Shown here piece after piece: positions 50,201 through 58,575 of a stretch of DNA of 64,000 nucleotides (positions are counted from its first letter, which is position 1; each line of letters opens with the position of its first letter). A model generated the notes under the pieces. That model was not told the DNA's origin, searched no databases, and saw nothing but the letters and a program-made list of their open reading frames with translations. The DNA lies in NCBI GenBank assembly GCA_013398275.1, contig VZSE01005940.1, forward strand, positions 20,314 through 84,313, written 5' to 3'. Both the position numbers and the translations under genes were made by a program. The stretch is from Promerops cafer (Eukaryota > Chordata > Aves > Passeriformes > Nectariniidae).

Positions 50201-51770
50201 TCAAGAAACTGCAGAGAGGAAGGAAGAACGTATAAGAGAGAAAGAAGTATAAGAGAGAAAGAGAATTACATCTTTTTTTAATGACATCACCCATAGATTT
50301 CATACTGCTTGGAAGCTCTTCAAAGATGGCAGCATATCACAGGAATGGGAGTGCACAATCTCACTGCTTCCTCCTGCAGAGCAGGATGAGTCACTTAGCA
50401 CAGCCAGAAATACCATTTGATTTTGAGTTTCTGAAATAACCTCTATGCCATACACCACAAAAGAAAAACGACAAATTAGACATATTACTTGATAAACTAA
50501 TAAGTGGCAAAAGCATACCTGGACCTCTAAGTTGCAGTACCTAATAACAAGCAACATGAGAGCATCTCTCTTTCCTCCACACCTTTCACAGCTCATCCAC
50601 AATTCTTTCCTGTTCCCCAAACTACGGATCTCATTGAAGTTTCTGCTGCGTTTAATTTCACTTCTCCCAGACACTGAAGCAGTACAAAATAAAGCAGTAA
50701 TCCCTTTATGGTAACTGCATCCCATCTACATTTCCATTCTTCACCCATAAGTTAGACACGATTATCCCTCCTCTCCTAAGACCGCAACCCTGTCCACAAG
50801 CCTTGGAAGGTGTGTGTCACAGGGAGCTACCATGGATAAGCTTTTGCCAGCTTAAGTCTGTGCTGCAACCCAACAGGGTGATCCTGCTTTCCACACATCC
50901 CTGCCCTTTCTTGGGGCTGTTGTCAGTAGCTGTGCCACTCATCCCCATCATATCACCACTTCAACTGACCTCACCAGTACCTAGTCCAGCAAAAACGGGA
51001 GTCTCAAGCAGGCTTCCCCCCCTCACCAATACGGATTTAGAGTAACATGTCATCTCAGGAAGTCTTATTTCCATTGCAGAGTTTCAGATAAGGCTGTATA
51101 AAGGCTGCTACCAGAGAGATCTGTCCCACATCCTTTACACTCCCCTCCTGTTTATGGGACAACCAACCGCAGGTCTCACAGGGTGAATACAGTAAAGCAC
51201 ATAACCTACCACAGAAAAATGTCTTCCCACAAAATAAGCTCACTGATCGAGCTCATCCATTTGGCAGAGCATGGCTAGGTAAGAGTCGAGGAAACAACAA
51301 ACCCTTTCTGGTGGCAACCCACAGAACTAGATGTAACAAAAGTCACAGTCACCAGCAGAATAAAGATTCAAACTATTGATCCAGGCACCTTTACTACTTC
51401 TTGCAGACATCTACAAAAACATAGATGCCTTCTCTTCACATCATTAAGACAATATCATATTCTTTATTATTCCTGACTTGTCCTCCCAAAAGAAGGAATA
51501 TATTGAAACAGATTTAAAAAAAAAAAAAAGCACGGATACCTGAGCACCCACTAGTTGCAGCAAGGCTGAGTTGACAGGAAGGAGTTCAATGTCCGTGTTG
51601 ATAGTGGTCTGGTCAAAGGGACATGCCTTACGGTGGAGCTTGTTGAGGCACATCTTGCAGACAGTGTGGCCACAACCCAAGCTGATGGGCTTCCGGATCG
51701 TTTCGTCGAAAGTCTGTGTGCAAATTGGGCAGGAGAGAAAATCCGTCCATTGTGGAGCTTGTACAGGCAT
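20084..51770 (-). CDS. RC3H1: Roquin-1 (RC3H1), gene-level span of nineteen coding exons
   Basis: RING-type E3 ligase and RNA-binding repressor of P-bodies and stress granules; it binds constitutive decay stem-loops in 3' UTRs (ICOS, TNF and others) and recruits deadenylase. Coding exons, minus strand: 51770-51540, 44265-44145, 42903-42664, 41525-41350, 40521-40321, 39169-39037, 37501-37383, 35780-35668, 33100-32819, 32497-32280, 30987-30611, 29561-29430, 28845-28693, 25974-25764, 24351-24261, 24144-24009, 22094-21924, 21334-21219, 20234-20084. Phases join without a break to 1,123 residues (human about 1,133). Order of domains: RING 14-53, HEPN/ROQ about 90-400, CCCH finger 419-438, then a long Pro/Tyr/Gln-rich tail. 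K220, K239, R260 and M199 are conserved. The 5' UTR starts in an upstream exon, probably in the CpG island at the right edge. Confidence 0.98.
20235..21218 (-). other. RC3H1: RC3H1 intron 19
   Basis: About 1 kb GT-AG intron, AT-rich, with nothing recognisable in it. Confidence 0.85.
21219..21334 (-). CDS. RC3H1: RC3H1 coding exon, residues about 1036-1074
   Basis: [18 protein letters not shown] through [10 protein letters not shown], ending two bases into a Ser codon. Acceptor TTAAAG before GAGAGC, donor CAG before GTAACA. Part of the low-complexity C-terminal tail. Confidence 0.96.
21335..21923 (-). other. RC3H1: RC3H1 intron 18
   Basis: 589-base GT-AG intron; no repeat or RNA gene seen. 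Confidence 0.85.
21924..22094 (-). CDS. RC3H1: RC3H1 coding exon, residues 979-1035 (proline run and helix)
   Basis: 57 codons in phase 0: [18 protein letters not shown], a run of prolines (QPPPPPPKW), then [20 protein letters not shown] and RTRELSM. The second half has heptad-like spacing and is probably helical or coiled-coil. The donor is ATG before GTGAGT. Confidence 0.97.
22095..24008 (-). other. RC3H1: RC3H1 intron 17
   Basis: 1.9-kb GT-AG intron, AT-rich; nothing recognisable. Its donor is GTTGGT, the same non-canonical-looking hexamer as in SERPINC1 intron 2. Confidence 0.85.
24009..24144 (-). CDS. RC3H1: RC3H1 coding exon, residues 933-978 (coiled coil)
   Basis: [18 protein letters not shown], then [20 protein letters not shown] and TQMRGLE. 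The Glu/Gln/Leu-rich stretch is a likely coiled coil. One extra Gln in EREQQLRM compared with the human form I recall. Starts by completing a split Arg codon. Confidence 0.97.
24261..24351 (-). CDS. RC3H1: RC3H1 coding exon, residues about 903-932
   Basis: A 91-base exon coding for [20 protein letters not shown] and [10 protein letters not shown], Gly/Ser/Tyr-rich. It is separated from the next exon by an intron of only 116 bases. Both boundary codons are split (Asp and Arg) and join correctly. Confidence 0.96.
24352..25763 (-). other. RC3H1: RC3H1 intron 15
   Basis: 1.4-kb GT-AG intron that contains a CR1 fragment (25206-25575) close to its donor end. Otherwise AT-rich and featureless. Confidence 0.85.
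25206..25575 (-). repeat. CR1 LINE fragment, minus orientation
   Basis: Starts with TCATGGAATCATTGAATATC, CCAAGTTGGAAGGGACACAT and CTCAACAATCCCACGCTGTG, and continues to CCTCTTGTCCAGACCAAGTG. This is the reverse complement of the last about 370 bases of an avian CR1, the longest minus-oriented copy in the window. Confidence 0.93.
25764..25974 (-). CDS. RC3H1: RC3H1 coding exon, residues 833-903
   Basis: [18 protein letters not shown], the strongly conserved block [20 protein letters not shown], then [20 protein letters not shown] and IIS, ending one base into an Asp codon. Acceptor GCCCAG before AATGTG, donor GTACCA. Confidence 0.97.
25975..28692 (-). other. RC3H1: RC3H1 intron 14 (2.7 kb)
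   Basis: GT-AG intron; no repeat family, RNA gene or supported exon was seen. Short open frames on both strands are not convincing. Confidence 0.8.
28693..28845 (-). CDS. RC3H1: RC3H1 coding exon, residues 782-832
   Basis: 51 codons in phase 0: [51 protein letters not shown]. This is one of the most conserved blocks of the roquin C-terminal half. Donor GCG before GTATGC. Confidence 0.97.
28846..29429 (-). other. RC3H1: RC3H1 intron 13
   Basis: 584-base GT-AG intron. The exon frame stays open upstream of the acceptor by chance. Nothing else seen. Confidence 0.85.
29430..29561 (-). CDS. RC3H1: RC3H1 coding exon, residues 738-781
   Basis: 44 codons in phase 0: [44 protein letters not shown]. 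The charged [18 protein letters not shown] segment is likely helical. The human protein has a further Pro-rich segment just before PHPSLDE that is absent here. Confidence 0.96.
29562..30610 (-). other. RC3H1: RC3H1 intron 12
   Basis: 1.05-kb GT-AG intron. It holds a perfect 11-bp inverted repeat (30191-30229). I looked in it for a micro-exon that could code for the missing PYSRLPPPPQ-type segment and found none. Confidence 0.8.
30191..30229. repeat. Perfect 11-bp inverted repeat, 17-nt loop
   Basis: TGTTTATTATG at 30191-30201 is exactly matched by CATAATAAACA at 30219-30229. A third TGTTTATT copy follows at 30240-30247. All arms are AT-rich, so chance or a small AT-rich insertion is possible. 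Confidence 0.6.
30611..30987 (-). CDS. RC3H1: RC3H1 coding exon 12, residues 612-737 (Pro/Tyr-rich, CpG-dense)
   Basis: 125 full codons after a split Gly: [60 protein letters not shown], then [20 protein letters not shown] and IRPSCHR. Low-complexity Pro/Tyr tail implicated in mRNA-decay recruitment in the family. Its middle (30690-30950) is far richer in G+C and CpG than any other exon of the gene, and its sequence is less like the human one than the flanking exons are. Donor AGG before GTATGAG. Confidence 0.96.
30988..32279 (-). other. RC3H1: RC3H1 intron 11
   Basis: 1.3-kb GT-AG intron. It contains a T-rich stretch (about 31640-31930) and a 21-bp tandem duplication at 32037-32078; otherwise featureless. 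Confidence 0.85.
32037..32078. repeat. 21-bp tandem duplication
   Basis: ACTTGCAACACTTGGGCAGA plus T is followed directly by a second copy with one change (GGG to GGA). Two units only. Confidence 0.85.
32280..32497 (-). CDS. RC3H1: RC3H1 coding exon, residues 539-612 (second MALT1-type site)
   Basis: [61 protein letters not shown] followed by Gly (R580 here) is the known second MALT1 cleavage site (human R579); the one-residue shift comes from an extra Ser in KSSIS. Both ends split codons (Leu and Gly). Confidence 0.97.
32498..32818 (-). other. RC3H1: RC3H1 intron 10
   Basis: 321-base GT-AG intron, AT-rich, with nothing recognisable. Confidence 0.85.
32819..33100 (-). CDS. RC3H1: RC3H1 coding exon, residues 445-539 (first MALT1-type site)
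   Basis: [77 protein letters not shown]-Gly at R510 equals the human first MALT1 site (LIPR-Gly) with Ser instead of Pro at P2. Ends two bases into a Leu codon. Confidence 0.97.
33101..35667 (-). other. RC3H1: RC3H1 intron 9 (2.6 kb)
   Basis: GT-AG intron, AT-rich. No repeat family, RNA gene or supported exon seen. Confidence 0.8.
35668..35780 (-). CDS. RC3H1: RC3H1 coding exon: CCCH zinc finger, residues 408-445
   Basis: [20 protein letters not shown] followed by [17 protein letters not shown]. The ligands C419, C428, C434 and H438 have the C-x8-C-x5-C-x3-H spacing of an RNA-binding CCCH finger. Starts in phase 0 after QQQ and ends two bases into a Lys codon. Confidence 0.98.
35781..37382 (-). 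other. RC3H1: RC3H1 intron 8
   Basis: 1.6-kb GT-AG intron. Contains a G/T-rich low-complexity block at 36241-36347; otherwise nothing recognised. Confidence 0.85.
36241..36347. repeat. G/T-rich low-complexity block
   Basis: The plus strand is almost only G and T (TTTGGTTGGTTTTG, GGGGGGGGTAGGGGG, TTGTTTGGTTTGTTTTGGGG). The minus strand, which is the transcribed sense of RC3H1, is A/C-rich. Confidence 0.75.
37383..37501 (-). CDS. RC3H1: RC3H1 coding exon, residues 368-407 (end of HEPN/ROQ region)
   Basis: [20 protein letters not shown] then [19 protein letters not shown], identical or nearly so to human roquin-1. Starts by completing an Asp codon, ends in phase 0. This helix forms the C-terminal part of the split HEPN domain that packs around ROQ. 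Confidence 0.97.
37502..39036 (-). other. RC3H1: RC3H1 intron 7
   Basis: 1.5-kb GT-AG intron with nothing recognisable; AT-rich. Confidence 0.85.
39037..39169 (-). CDS. RC3H1: RC3H1 coding exon, residues 324-368
   Basis: [20 protein letters not shown] then [20 protein letters not shown] and DPSP, ending one base into Asp. Part of the ROQ/HEPN fold. Acceptor TTTAAG before TTGCAG; donor CAG before GTAAAT. Confidence 0.97.
39170..40320 (-). other. RC3H1: RC3H1 intron 6
   Basis: 1.15-kb GT-AG intron. Open frames of up to 109 codons at 39349-39678 lack splice or domain support. Confidence 0.85.
40321..40521 (-). CDS. RC3H1: RC3H1 coding exon, residues 257-323 (ROQ domain)
   Basis: 67 codons in phase 0: [68 protein letters not shown]260, one of the three known decay-stem-loop contacts, is present. 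Sequence is essentially that of human roquin-1. Confidence 0.98.
40522..41349 (-). other. RC3H1: RC3H1 intron 5
   Basis: 828-base GT-AG intron; nothing recognisable. Confidence 0.85.
41350..41525 (-). CDS. RC3H1: RC3H1 coding exon, residues 198-256 (ROQ domain, winged helix)
   Basis: After a split Ala: [59 protein letters not shown]199, the position mutated in the mouse sanroque lupus-like strain, and the RNA contacts K220 and K239 are conserved. Donor AAG before GTATGA. Confidence 0.98.
41526..42663 (-). other. RC3H1: RC3H1 intron 4
   Basis: 1.1-kb GT-AG intron. Holds a trinucleotide-rich stretch (41755-41825); otherwise nothing recognised. Confidence 0.85.
41755..41825. repeat. ATT/ACT trinucleotide-rich simple repeat
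   Basis: Runs of ATC, ATT and ACT units (ATCATCATTATG, ATATTATTATTACTACTACT, ACCACTAC). Degenerate microsatellite. Confidence 0.75.
42664..42903 (-). CDS. RC3H1: RC3H1 coding exon, residues 118-198 (HEPN/ROQ)
   Basis: [79 protein letters not shown]. Both boundary codons (Gly and Ala) are split and join correctly. Practically identical to human in this domain. Confidence 0.98.
42904..44144 (-). other. RC3H1: RC3H1 intron 3
   Basis: 1.2-kb GT-AG intron; no repeat or supported exon seen. Confidence 0.85.
44145..44265 (-). CDS. RC3H1: RC3H1 coding exon, residues 78-118
   Basis: [20 protein letters not shown] then [20 protein letters not shown], ending one base into Gly. Links the RING to the HEPN/ROQ module. 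Acceptor CTCTTCAG before GTTCCT; donor AGAG before GTAGTT. Confidence 0.98.
45386..45420. repeat. TA/CA simple repeat
   Basis: AATATATATAAAATATATAT followed by ACACACATGTATATG; degenerate microsatellite. Confidence 0.7.
46205..46330. other. Isolated CpG-dense patch inside RC3H1 intron 2
   Basis: Between about 46205 and 46330 there are many CpG sites (GACAGCGTCGCAGCC, GGAGCAGCCGCGGCACAGGA, AGCCGCGCTCAGCC) in an intron that otherwise has almost none. Both strands are open here (about 70 codons plus, 94 minus), as expected of GC-rich DNA. It could be a small CpG island, an enhancer or an alternative first exon; nothing proves any of these. Confidence 0.6.
48311..48470 (+). repeat. CR1 LINE 3'-end fragment
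   Basis: AGAGAGGCTGTGGATATCCC, GGCTTGGAGCAGCCAGGTCT, AGTAGAAGGTGTCCCTGCCC, then CCATTCTGTGATTCTACGAC at the end. Plus-oriented CR1 tail, 5'-truncated, including the terminal octamer-type repeat. Confidence 0.92.
49757..49810. repeat. Three GGTCATGATG copies at exact 22-bp spacing, with GGTCAnnnTGACC
   Basis: GGTCATGATG starts at 49757, 49779 and 49801. The middle copy continues into GACC, forming GGTCA-TGA-TGACC at 49779-49791, the core of a consensus estrogen-response-element-type inverted repeat. The 22-base units are otherwise diverged. Confidence 0.75.
50229..50264. repeat. Short purine-rich tandem repeat
   Basis: GTATAAGAGAGAAAGAA is followed by GTATAAGAGAGAAAGAG: two 17-base units. 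Confidence 0.75.
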
Positions 51771-51818
51771 TGCTTCAGGAGTTAATTGACAAGACAAAAA
51801 TCTAAAGCACAGATTCCA
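51540..51818 (-). CDS. RC3H1: RC3H1 exon 2: start codon and RING finger (coding 51540-51770)
   Basis: Acceptor GATTCCAG before TGGAATC (exon begins at 51818), then 48 bases of 5' UTR and the ATG at 51770. Residues 1-77: [60 protein letters not shown]. Zinc ligands C14, C17, C33, H35, C38, C41, C50 and D53, with Asp as last ligand as in mammalian roquin. An in-frame TTG start further upstream is not used, because the homologous protein begins at MPVQ. Donor CAG before GTATCC. Confidence 0.96.
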
Positions 51819-53597
51819 CTGGAATCAAAATTTTGCAAAGAAGTCTGTTTGGTTTTAAATATCTTCTGTAAGTACAGACAGTCTGCACATAGTGTGAAAC
51901 ATAACCTAGAAGAAAACAGAAATGCAAAGTTAGCATTCTGTACTAGAAGAGGCACCTGAGCTCCTTTGTGCTAGGGAAGTACCACTCATCGAGGTGTAGC
52001 TGAACTAGGAGTGCAGTTCTGACATTAAATACAGGACTAAGTCATGACTTGCTTTAATTCCAGCTAGTCTTGGGCTCTGGAAAAGCTATTTCTGATGTTA
52101 TACAGCTTAAAATAAATCAAGGAAGATAATTATCACATTGAAGTTATAAAACTAATTAGCTTTTAGTCTTATATGTTCTCTCTTTATAAATGAGCAAATT
52201 GACATCAACAGAATGTAAACAAAAAAGACAATTCCACTAATTCACTTTTGCACAATACCTACTGTACAAAATAATTAAATATTTAAATAATTTTGCTTTG
52301 ACAAGGCTTTATCCAAAGTCTCTATCAAAAGCAACCTTTCTTCAGAGTCCAGTGGGCTCTGGATTGACACTCAATGACTCCAGAAACGTGTGAGCTGCCC
52401 AAGCCTCAGAGGTGATAGGATGAATGGCCCAGGGTCAGTCAGACACTGTGCAATACAGCTCTCACACATCACAGTGATACTGTGTGCTGCTACTACAGCA
52501 CCTTCACACAGCCTCATATGTACTGAGCTGTATGGTACCACATGCACCCATCCAGACACAGCTCAGTTATCCTGGGAATCTGCATGCATTCTCCTACTGG
52601 AATTCAGCACTGTCAGCTTGCCCTCTGTCTGCCATTCAAGCACCTCCATCTTTCAAAGACTGGATGACCACTTCTAGCAGTCATTTACAACTGGATGATT
52701 GACAATTGTTCCTTAACTGTTCCTTTTGTAACCCCAATTTATATCATTCACTGCCTGCCTAGAGATTATATTGATAAAGCAACATCTTTACTCTGTTGAG
52801 AAACCACACAGAAACTACAATAGAAGAAAAGCTGGGAGGTCTTCATTACTTGGCACTTTCAAATCAAAATACTAAGAAGATCAAATGTTACTCATTAGAA
52901 GGGAATGGAAGATAAGCTATCCCTTTGGGACAGGAAAAAAGCAGAACTCTTATGAGGAGAAATGTAGAAGAGTAGACAGATCACATTATATGAAAAAATC
53001 ATTAGCAAAAAGAAAATTCATAAAAAAATTATTTCTGATGTCTGGCTTACTTTCACCAGTGGAGTTTGGGGAAAAAAGTGCAAGTCACTGATTCATAACC
53101 AATTTTTCTAAATCAAGCAGCAAAATGACAACAAAAACCCCACCTCAACCACCCATATATATCAGTTTCTCTTTCCCACACACCACTGGCTTCAGTTTCA
53201 AACCAAGGACTGCACACTTGCTTGCTACTATCTGTTCTGACAGAAAGTTCTTCCATAAGCAAAATAGCAACATTTTATCAAAACTTAAGCTTAAAAACTG
53301 TTTACAATTAAAATCTAAATTCTAAAGGCAAAGAGAGAAACTTTGTATCAGGACCTGGGCAATTCAGGGTCAAGGCATTTTAAAGCAGAAAAAAAAATCT
53401 AACGCTAAAATAAAGACTCTGAAAAGCCTCTGCCACTTTTTTTTTTTTCTCGAAAAAGGGCTTATTTTTTCAGAATTTAGTACAATGTTATTCACAGCTA
53501 ACATTATTTTGCCAAGGTAAACAATGAAGTGTTACTATGTAAGCCTTCAGCTGAGTTTCACCAAACACCTAACCTTAGCTCTCAAGGTAATGAAAAG

Positions 53598-53660
53598 GAG
53601 TTGTACTATGATGATCCCTCTGAGTCACTTCCAACTCAAGATGCTTGACAATTCTAGGGA
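53598..53660 (+). repeat. Degraded CR1 3'-end fragment
   Basis: GAGTTGTACTATGATGATCC, CTCTGAGTCACTTCCAACTC and AAGATG resemble the CR1 tail (TTGGACTAGATGATC, GGTCCCTTCCAACTC). Old and short. Confidence 0.55.
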
Positions 53661-56538
53661 AAAAAATAATTATTTCTCTCTTCAAAAGACAATATACAAT
53701 GCCAAACAGCCTCTGGTTCCTAGCCAGTAAGGAATCAATAAAAAAAATCAGTATTACCCAGGCAGGGAGATACAAGGAAGAAGCACCACATGTGGTTAAC
53801 CCTACCACCACCATTGCACAATGACAAGATGTCAAGGTTATTCAGGGTTCTCCCTTCCAAAATACCTCTTTAATGGCAAATTAGCAAATTTTTTTCCATC
53901 TTATCAGCATAGAGTCAAATCATTCCCATTCCTAATGTATCACCACAACCCAAATGAAATCTTCTATACTTTTAGGTTACTTCACTGAGAGATGATATCC
54001 TAAACCATTCAGCATATTTATTTCCAAGTCTTCCCTGGCTACCTGCCCTCTTATATACTGAGTAAACGTTGGTAACAAATATTCAAGCTAAAATTACCCT
54101 TTGTAAACCAAATCCGCAACAGAAATTACCCAGAAACTCCACAGAAATCCTTCTGCAAAGAGCAGTACACAGCTTGGTAAATCTACTGTATGTATGGCTG
54201 TGCTATGAAATATCCTTTGGGGACCAAAATTTAAGAGCTGCATCATAGTTCTTCCTTTTGACCACACTGCTATTAGAATACCTAGCAACAATTTCCCAGA
54301 CTCCTCTGCAATTCAGAAACAAAGTCAACAGTCCATTTAAAACAATCTATTAGCCAAGCATTCAGGAAAAGAAGTTTTTTTATTAACTGAGGAGACCTGA
54401 AACCAGAAGCTAACATGAAGCTGTACCATCACATCTAGAAAGCAGATGGGAACATGGAGACACCCCTATCCCAAGCAGTGAACTGGAAGAAAAGAATTGA
54501 ATGCAACTTGAACATTAGTTAACTAATTAAAAAAACCCCAGTAAACAGAGCCTTGTTATTGCTACCTGTGCCTCTGGCATAATGAAATAGGTCATATTTA
54601 TTTACAAACTCAACAGTTGAAAGAGAAATTTGGGGAGTCTGGAGATGGAGGGACTAATTAGTGGCATCCATGATCCCGTGTCAAAACAGGTCTCAAAAGG
54701 CTGGGGAACAAGGGAAGCAAAGCTTATACATAAGCACAGCTCTCAGAGACTCTACAGTGTCTGAGGTTGTGTTGTGGTGCCTAAATGCCACAAGAAGGCC
54801 ACTGACAATAGAACACACAGCTATGAGAAACCCCAAAAAGTCATCTATTTCAGCACAGTCTAGTTGCTGCAACAGATGGCTAACTGGTGTGATGCAGCCA
54901 ACCTTTTCTCCCCAGACAAGAATAGCTGTTGGAACAACGAACCCTGTGCTTCTAATGAATCTCCACAGCAGATCAGCACAAAACTGTGGAAATTCCTCTG
55001 ATCCCACACAAGACAGGAATGGCATGACAGAGACTGAGGGTTCACAAGCTACATGCACCAAACCAAGTAGGGCTGCTGGTGTCACAGCTTTCCACATACA
55101 TGGTCCTGCTTTCCTGCCAGATCTTCAACCTTCCGACAAGGGAGCAGAGCCAAGCGATACAATGTAAATCTCTTCCAGGCACCAAGCTCACAGATGCAGA
55201 GACCTGAAGCTGCCGAAGATATCCTTGTATCAAGGTTTGTGACTCACTATGACCTTGGAAATAACTGGAAAAAACCAGTCTCTAACTTCAAAGAGCTACT
55301 TTAAACAGGAGACATTACAAACGGCAATAAAACAGTGGAAATAAGACACTTTCACTATCACTGTCTGCTATAGGAACCATCACCCCTACACAAAGAGAAC
55401 ACTTCTCTGAAAATGTACCGTAGGAAAAGTATATTCACTTTTTTAGTACAATGCTTTTTTAAAAAAAAAGTTTCTCTTCAGCATTATACCAGAGGTAAGC
55501 AAAACATAAAGAATGCAAAAAATTTATAAAAGACATAACTATTTAAATAGCCCGCCTCCCCATAATACTACATTTTTAACCCACGCTCAATTCACAAAGT
55601 ATTTCACACTCAATAGCTTCTAACACTGTAAAATGTATATCCATACACACTTCTTTGTACATGATTGAAGAAAATAGATATGTCAAAATCCAAGAAAGCA
55701 AAAAAACTAAGAAGACACATCCACAGTACAAAAACTGGAAGACAAAAAGGTGTAATTAAGAATGAAGATGCCCCAAGACAGACCTTGAATCCTACACTGA
55801 AACCAGAGACACACTGATTTTGTTATTTCTGAGTTTGAAAATATAAAGTACCTGTATGCAAGTCTCACTCTCCTGTTTACCTCTGCGTAAGTTGTTTTAC
55901 CCACATCTAGAACCACCTGGAAAAATTCCTCCTCTCTTCTGGGCCTCCCAGCCCCCAAAAAATCCTTGAAATTCCATCCTTCAACCCAGACTGGAAATGT
56001 CACGCTGTAATCAGATCTGTGACCTGTCTCCTCTGGGACCCTGCCAGTGCTTTAGAGAAAGACATCATTATTCCATAAACCACTAGAACAACCACTCAAT
56101 CCTTACTCTGCTGGACTACAATGCAGAAGCTGACGCAGCCTCATGTCCAAGCTGTGTTATGTCTGTGGCAACCAGAGTCTTCCACATGTCCTTTGCAGAT
56201 TCAACTCTTGACAAAAAGATATTTGTAAAATGCAGAACAGTCTGTACCAACATCCATTGGCATCAAGTTTCACACACAATGAAACACAGGAAAACTCCTC
56301 TCCTTTCAGAGCGAATTAAGTGCACTCTCTGAGGGAGTCCTTCAGTGTAGGTTCCAAGCACACCCCAAATTCTCTCACAAACATGTTATTTGGACCCAGC
56401 ACATGGACACATCACATGCTGTTTCATCACTACCGAGTTGGCACTGCTCTCTCCCAGCAGCAGTCCACACTAAGTCATGTCACAGTTTAAGCAGATGACT
56501 CAGCATACCTAAGAGGCACCCTTGGCTCAGCTCCTGCC

Positions 56539-56622
56539 AATTCAGTAGATACAGCTCTCAAGAGCCTTACTCACTCCTGAAATTCAGTAGATACAGCACT
56601 TAAGAGCCTTACTCACTCCTGA
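56539..56622. repeat. 42-bp tandem duplication
   Basis: The unit starting AATTCAGTAGATACAGC and ending CTTACTCACTCCTGA occurs at 56539-56580 and again, with only a few changes, at 56581-56622. It looks like a recent local duplication. Confidence 0.9.
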
Positions 56623-58555
56623 GTTTTACGTATTCCAACAGCATTTCATTACCCAAACAGCATCATCACCTTCCTAACCAAAATTTGGTTAAGCTGAAGC
56701 TGTTTCATTTTTGCAGAGTCTTGCTCCTAGCTAAACCAAGCAGAGCTTCCTGTCGTAGTTACCAGTGAACACAAGTAAAGCCTACTTAGTGCTGAGCTTA
56801 ACACTACAGCAGCTCCTCAGAGCCAAAACAAACTCACGCTTGCCAACTGAGCTGCTCCTGCAGATACAACTCTTGAGTAATCATTATTTATTCTAATAAA
56901 GGAAACACCATTTCATTAATTCTTTTAGACTCTTACTCCTTGATAATAACTTACACTTTTCTGAGAAAAAGTAACCAGGCACACTTCTCTCTTCTGTGAG
57001 ACTGGTTCTGCGGTACATTAACTACTTCAAAACCTGACACTTCGAAATTAAAAATAAATCAACAACCTAAATGAAATTAACAGACAACAGTATAGCAATT
57101 CCTAACTCATAAGGATTACCAGATAGCCATAGTACAATTCTAGCCAGCAGCTGAACCTCCTCCATTCTTGTCTAGTGCCAAACAGACATATTTTTGCCAG
57201 TGCTTCACAGAACCTTTTTGTTTTCTACTCCAGTGTGCTCATTATAATAAACAGTATTTCTGAGAGCACTTAAGTAGCTTTCTTCTTTTCCCTGAGGAAA
57301 TAGTTTAAAAAGTCCTGATTATCATTTTAGGGAAAAACTGACCTGACAACCTATGGGAAGCTAAAAGTGATGTGTTTTTCTTACAAGCACCCTGCCAACT
57401 TCACGGTTCACAGAAGAGGATAAATCATGCTAGCTATGCTTTCCATACCCAGTTCCACAGAAAAACCTCTGAAACATTTTGAAGAGAGAGGGAAAGTCCA
57501 CACCTGATCAGAGAAGAGTAGGTAGAAGAAAAAAGCTTCTTACCTCTGCCTGGGAAGCTCCATGAACAACACATACCATAAGCCCAGAAGAGTATATCTG
57601 ACAGATTCAGGGGTTTTTCCCCCTTCCTGTTTGCTCTCAAACTTCCCAGTAAACTCTCCGCTGGCAGCAAGTGCCTGACTTCCTCATTCCTGCTCCACGC
57701 ATGCGTGCTGCCAGCACACACCCAACACCACTGAACACTGCCCACAGCACAGAGCCCCAGCAAAGAAATCCCCACCCAACACCAAAACCTTCAAGGCTGT
57801 ACGAAATGCATATTCCCACCCTTCCTTCAAAGCGTTAGCTGGCTTTAGTACCTGTATAATAAAGCTCCCAAAAAAAACAAAGCAAAGATAAAATAATGAA
57901 CATCATCAAAACTATGGCCCAAAGTAACTGAAGCTCAGCTAAAACAGATTCAAGATCTACTTTCTTTTCTCCTCAGTAATTTTTGATGGCGAAAACAAAG
58001 GGAGAAATTTATGTAATTTCAGGCAAAAATCTCTTACTTGGTATAGTCAGTGAAATACCTTAGGAAAATGGGGCCAGTTAAGGACATGTTATTCCTTATT
58101 TGAAGCTTCCTGCCTAGTAATAACACAAGGAAAACAAGAAAACCAAACAATCAACATCACAACCCTACCGTATTACATCCCCAACAGATGCTCCAAAAGC
58201 AATTTACAATGATTTAAGCTTCCCAACATCCTGTGAGGAACGACCTCATGTCTTCCTACAGAAAAGAAAATTGTTGAATGAAGTTATTTATATGTAGTTT
58301 AACAGGAAAAACATGGAATGAAACCTCATATATCATTTTCTTGACCCCTATTCTCACCCAACCACCATTAGGGTCATGAACATTACAAGACAACAGGTGC
58401 AGACAAAATTTAAGTGTTCTTGCTCAGGCCTGCCAAAATATAAAACCTGCATGTGAATAAAATCATAAATTTTCAGGGAAGATATACATGATCAGCGTCA
58501 TAATTTCTGGTTGATATTATACATCCCTTACAGCTTACTTAAAAGAGGAAGTGAC

Positions 58556-58575
58556 CTATATATATATATATATAA
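58556..58575. repeat. (TA)n microsatellite
   Basis: CTATATATATATATATATAA; about nine uninterrupted TA units. Confidence 0.85.

Larger units (their letters stand above)
44266..51539 (-). other. RC3H1: RC3H1 intron 2 (7.3 kb)
   Basis: GT-AG intron between the RING exon and the rest. Contents noted: TA/CA-rich repeat (45386-45420), G/T-rich text (45778-45850), an isolated CpG-dense patch (46205-46330), a CR1 3' end (48311-48470), a 22-bp phased repeat with an inverted GGTCA/TGACC (49757-49810) and a purine-rich tandem repeat (50229-50264). Open frames of up to 141 codons have no support. Confidence 0.8.

Noticed and set aside
50300..50725. 141-codon minus-strand open frame in RC3H1 intron 2
   Set aside because: No splice sites in frame with RC3H1, Cys-rich random-looking peptide.
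51771..51797. In-frame upstream extension of RC3H1 starting at a TTG
   Set aside because: Not an ATG, and all known roquin-1 proteins begin at MPVQ.
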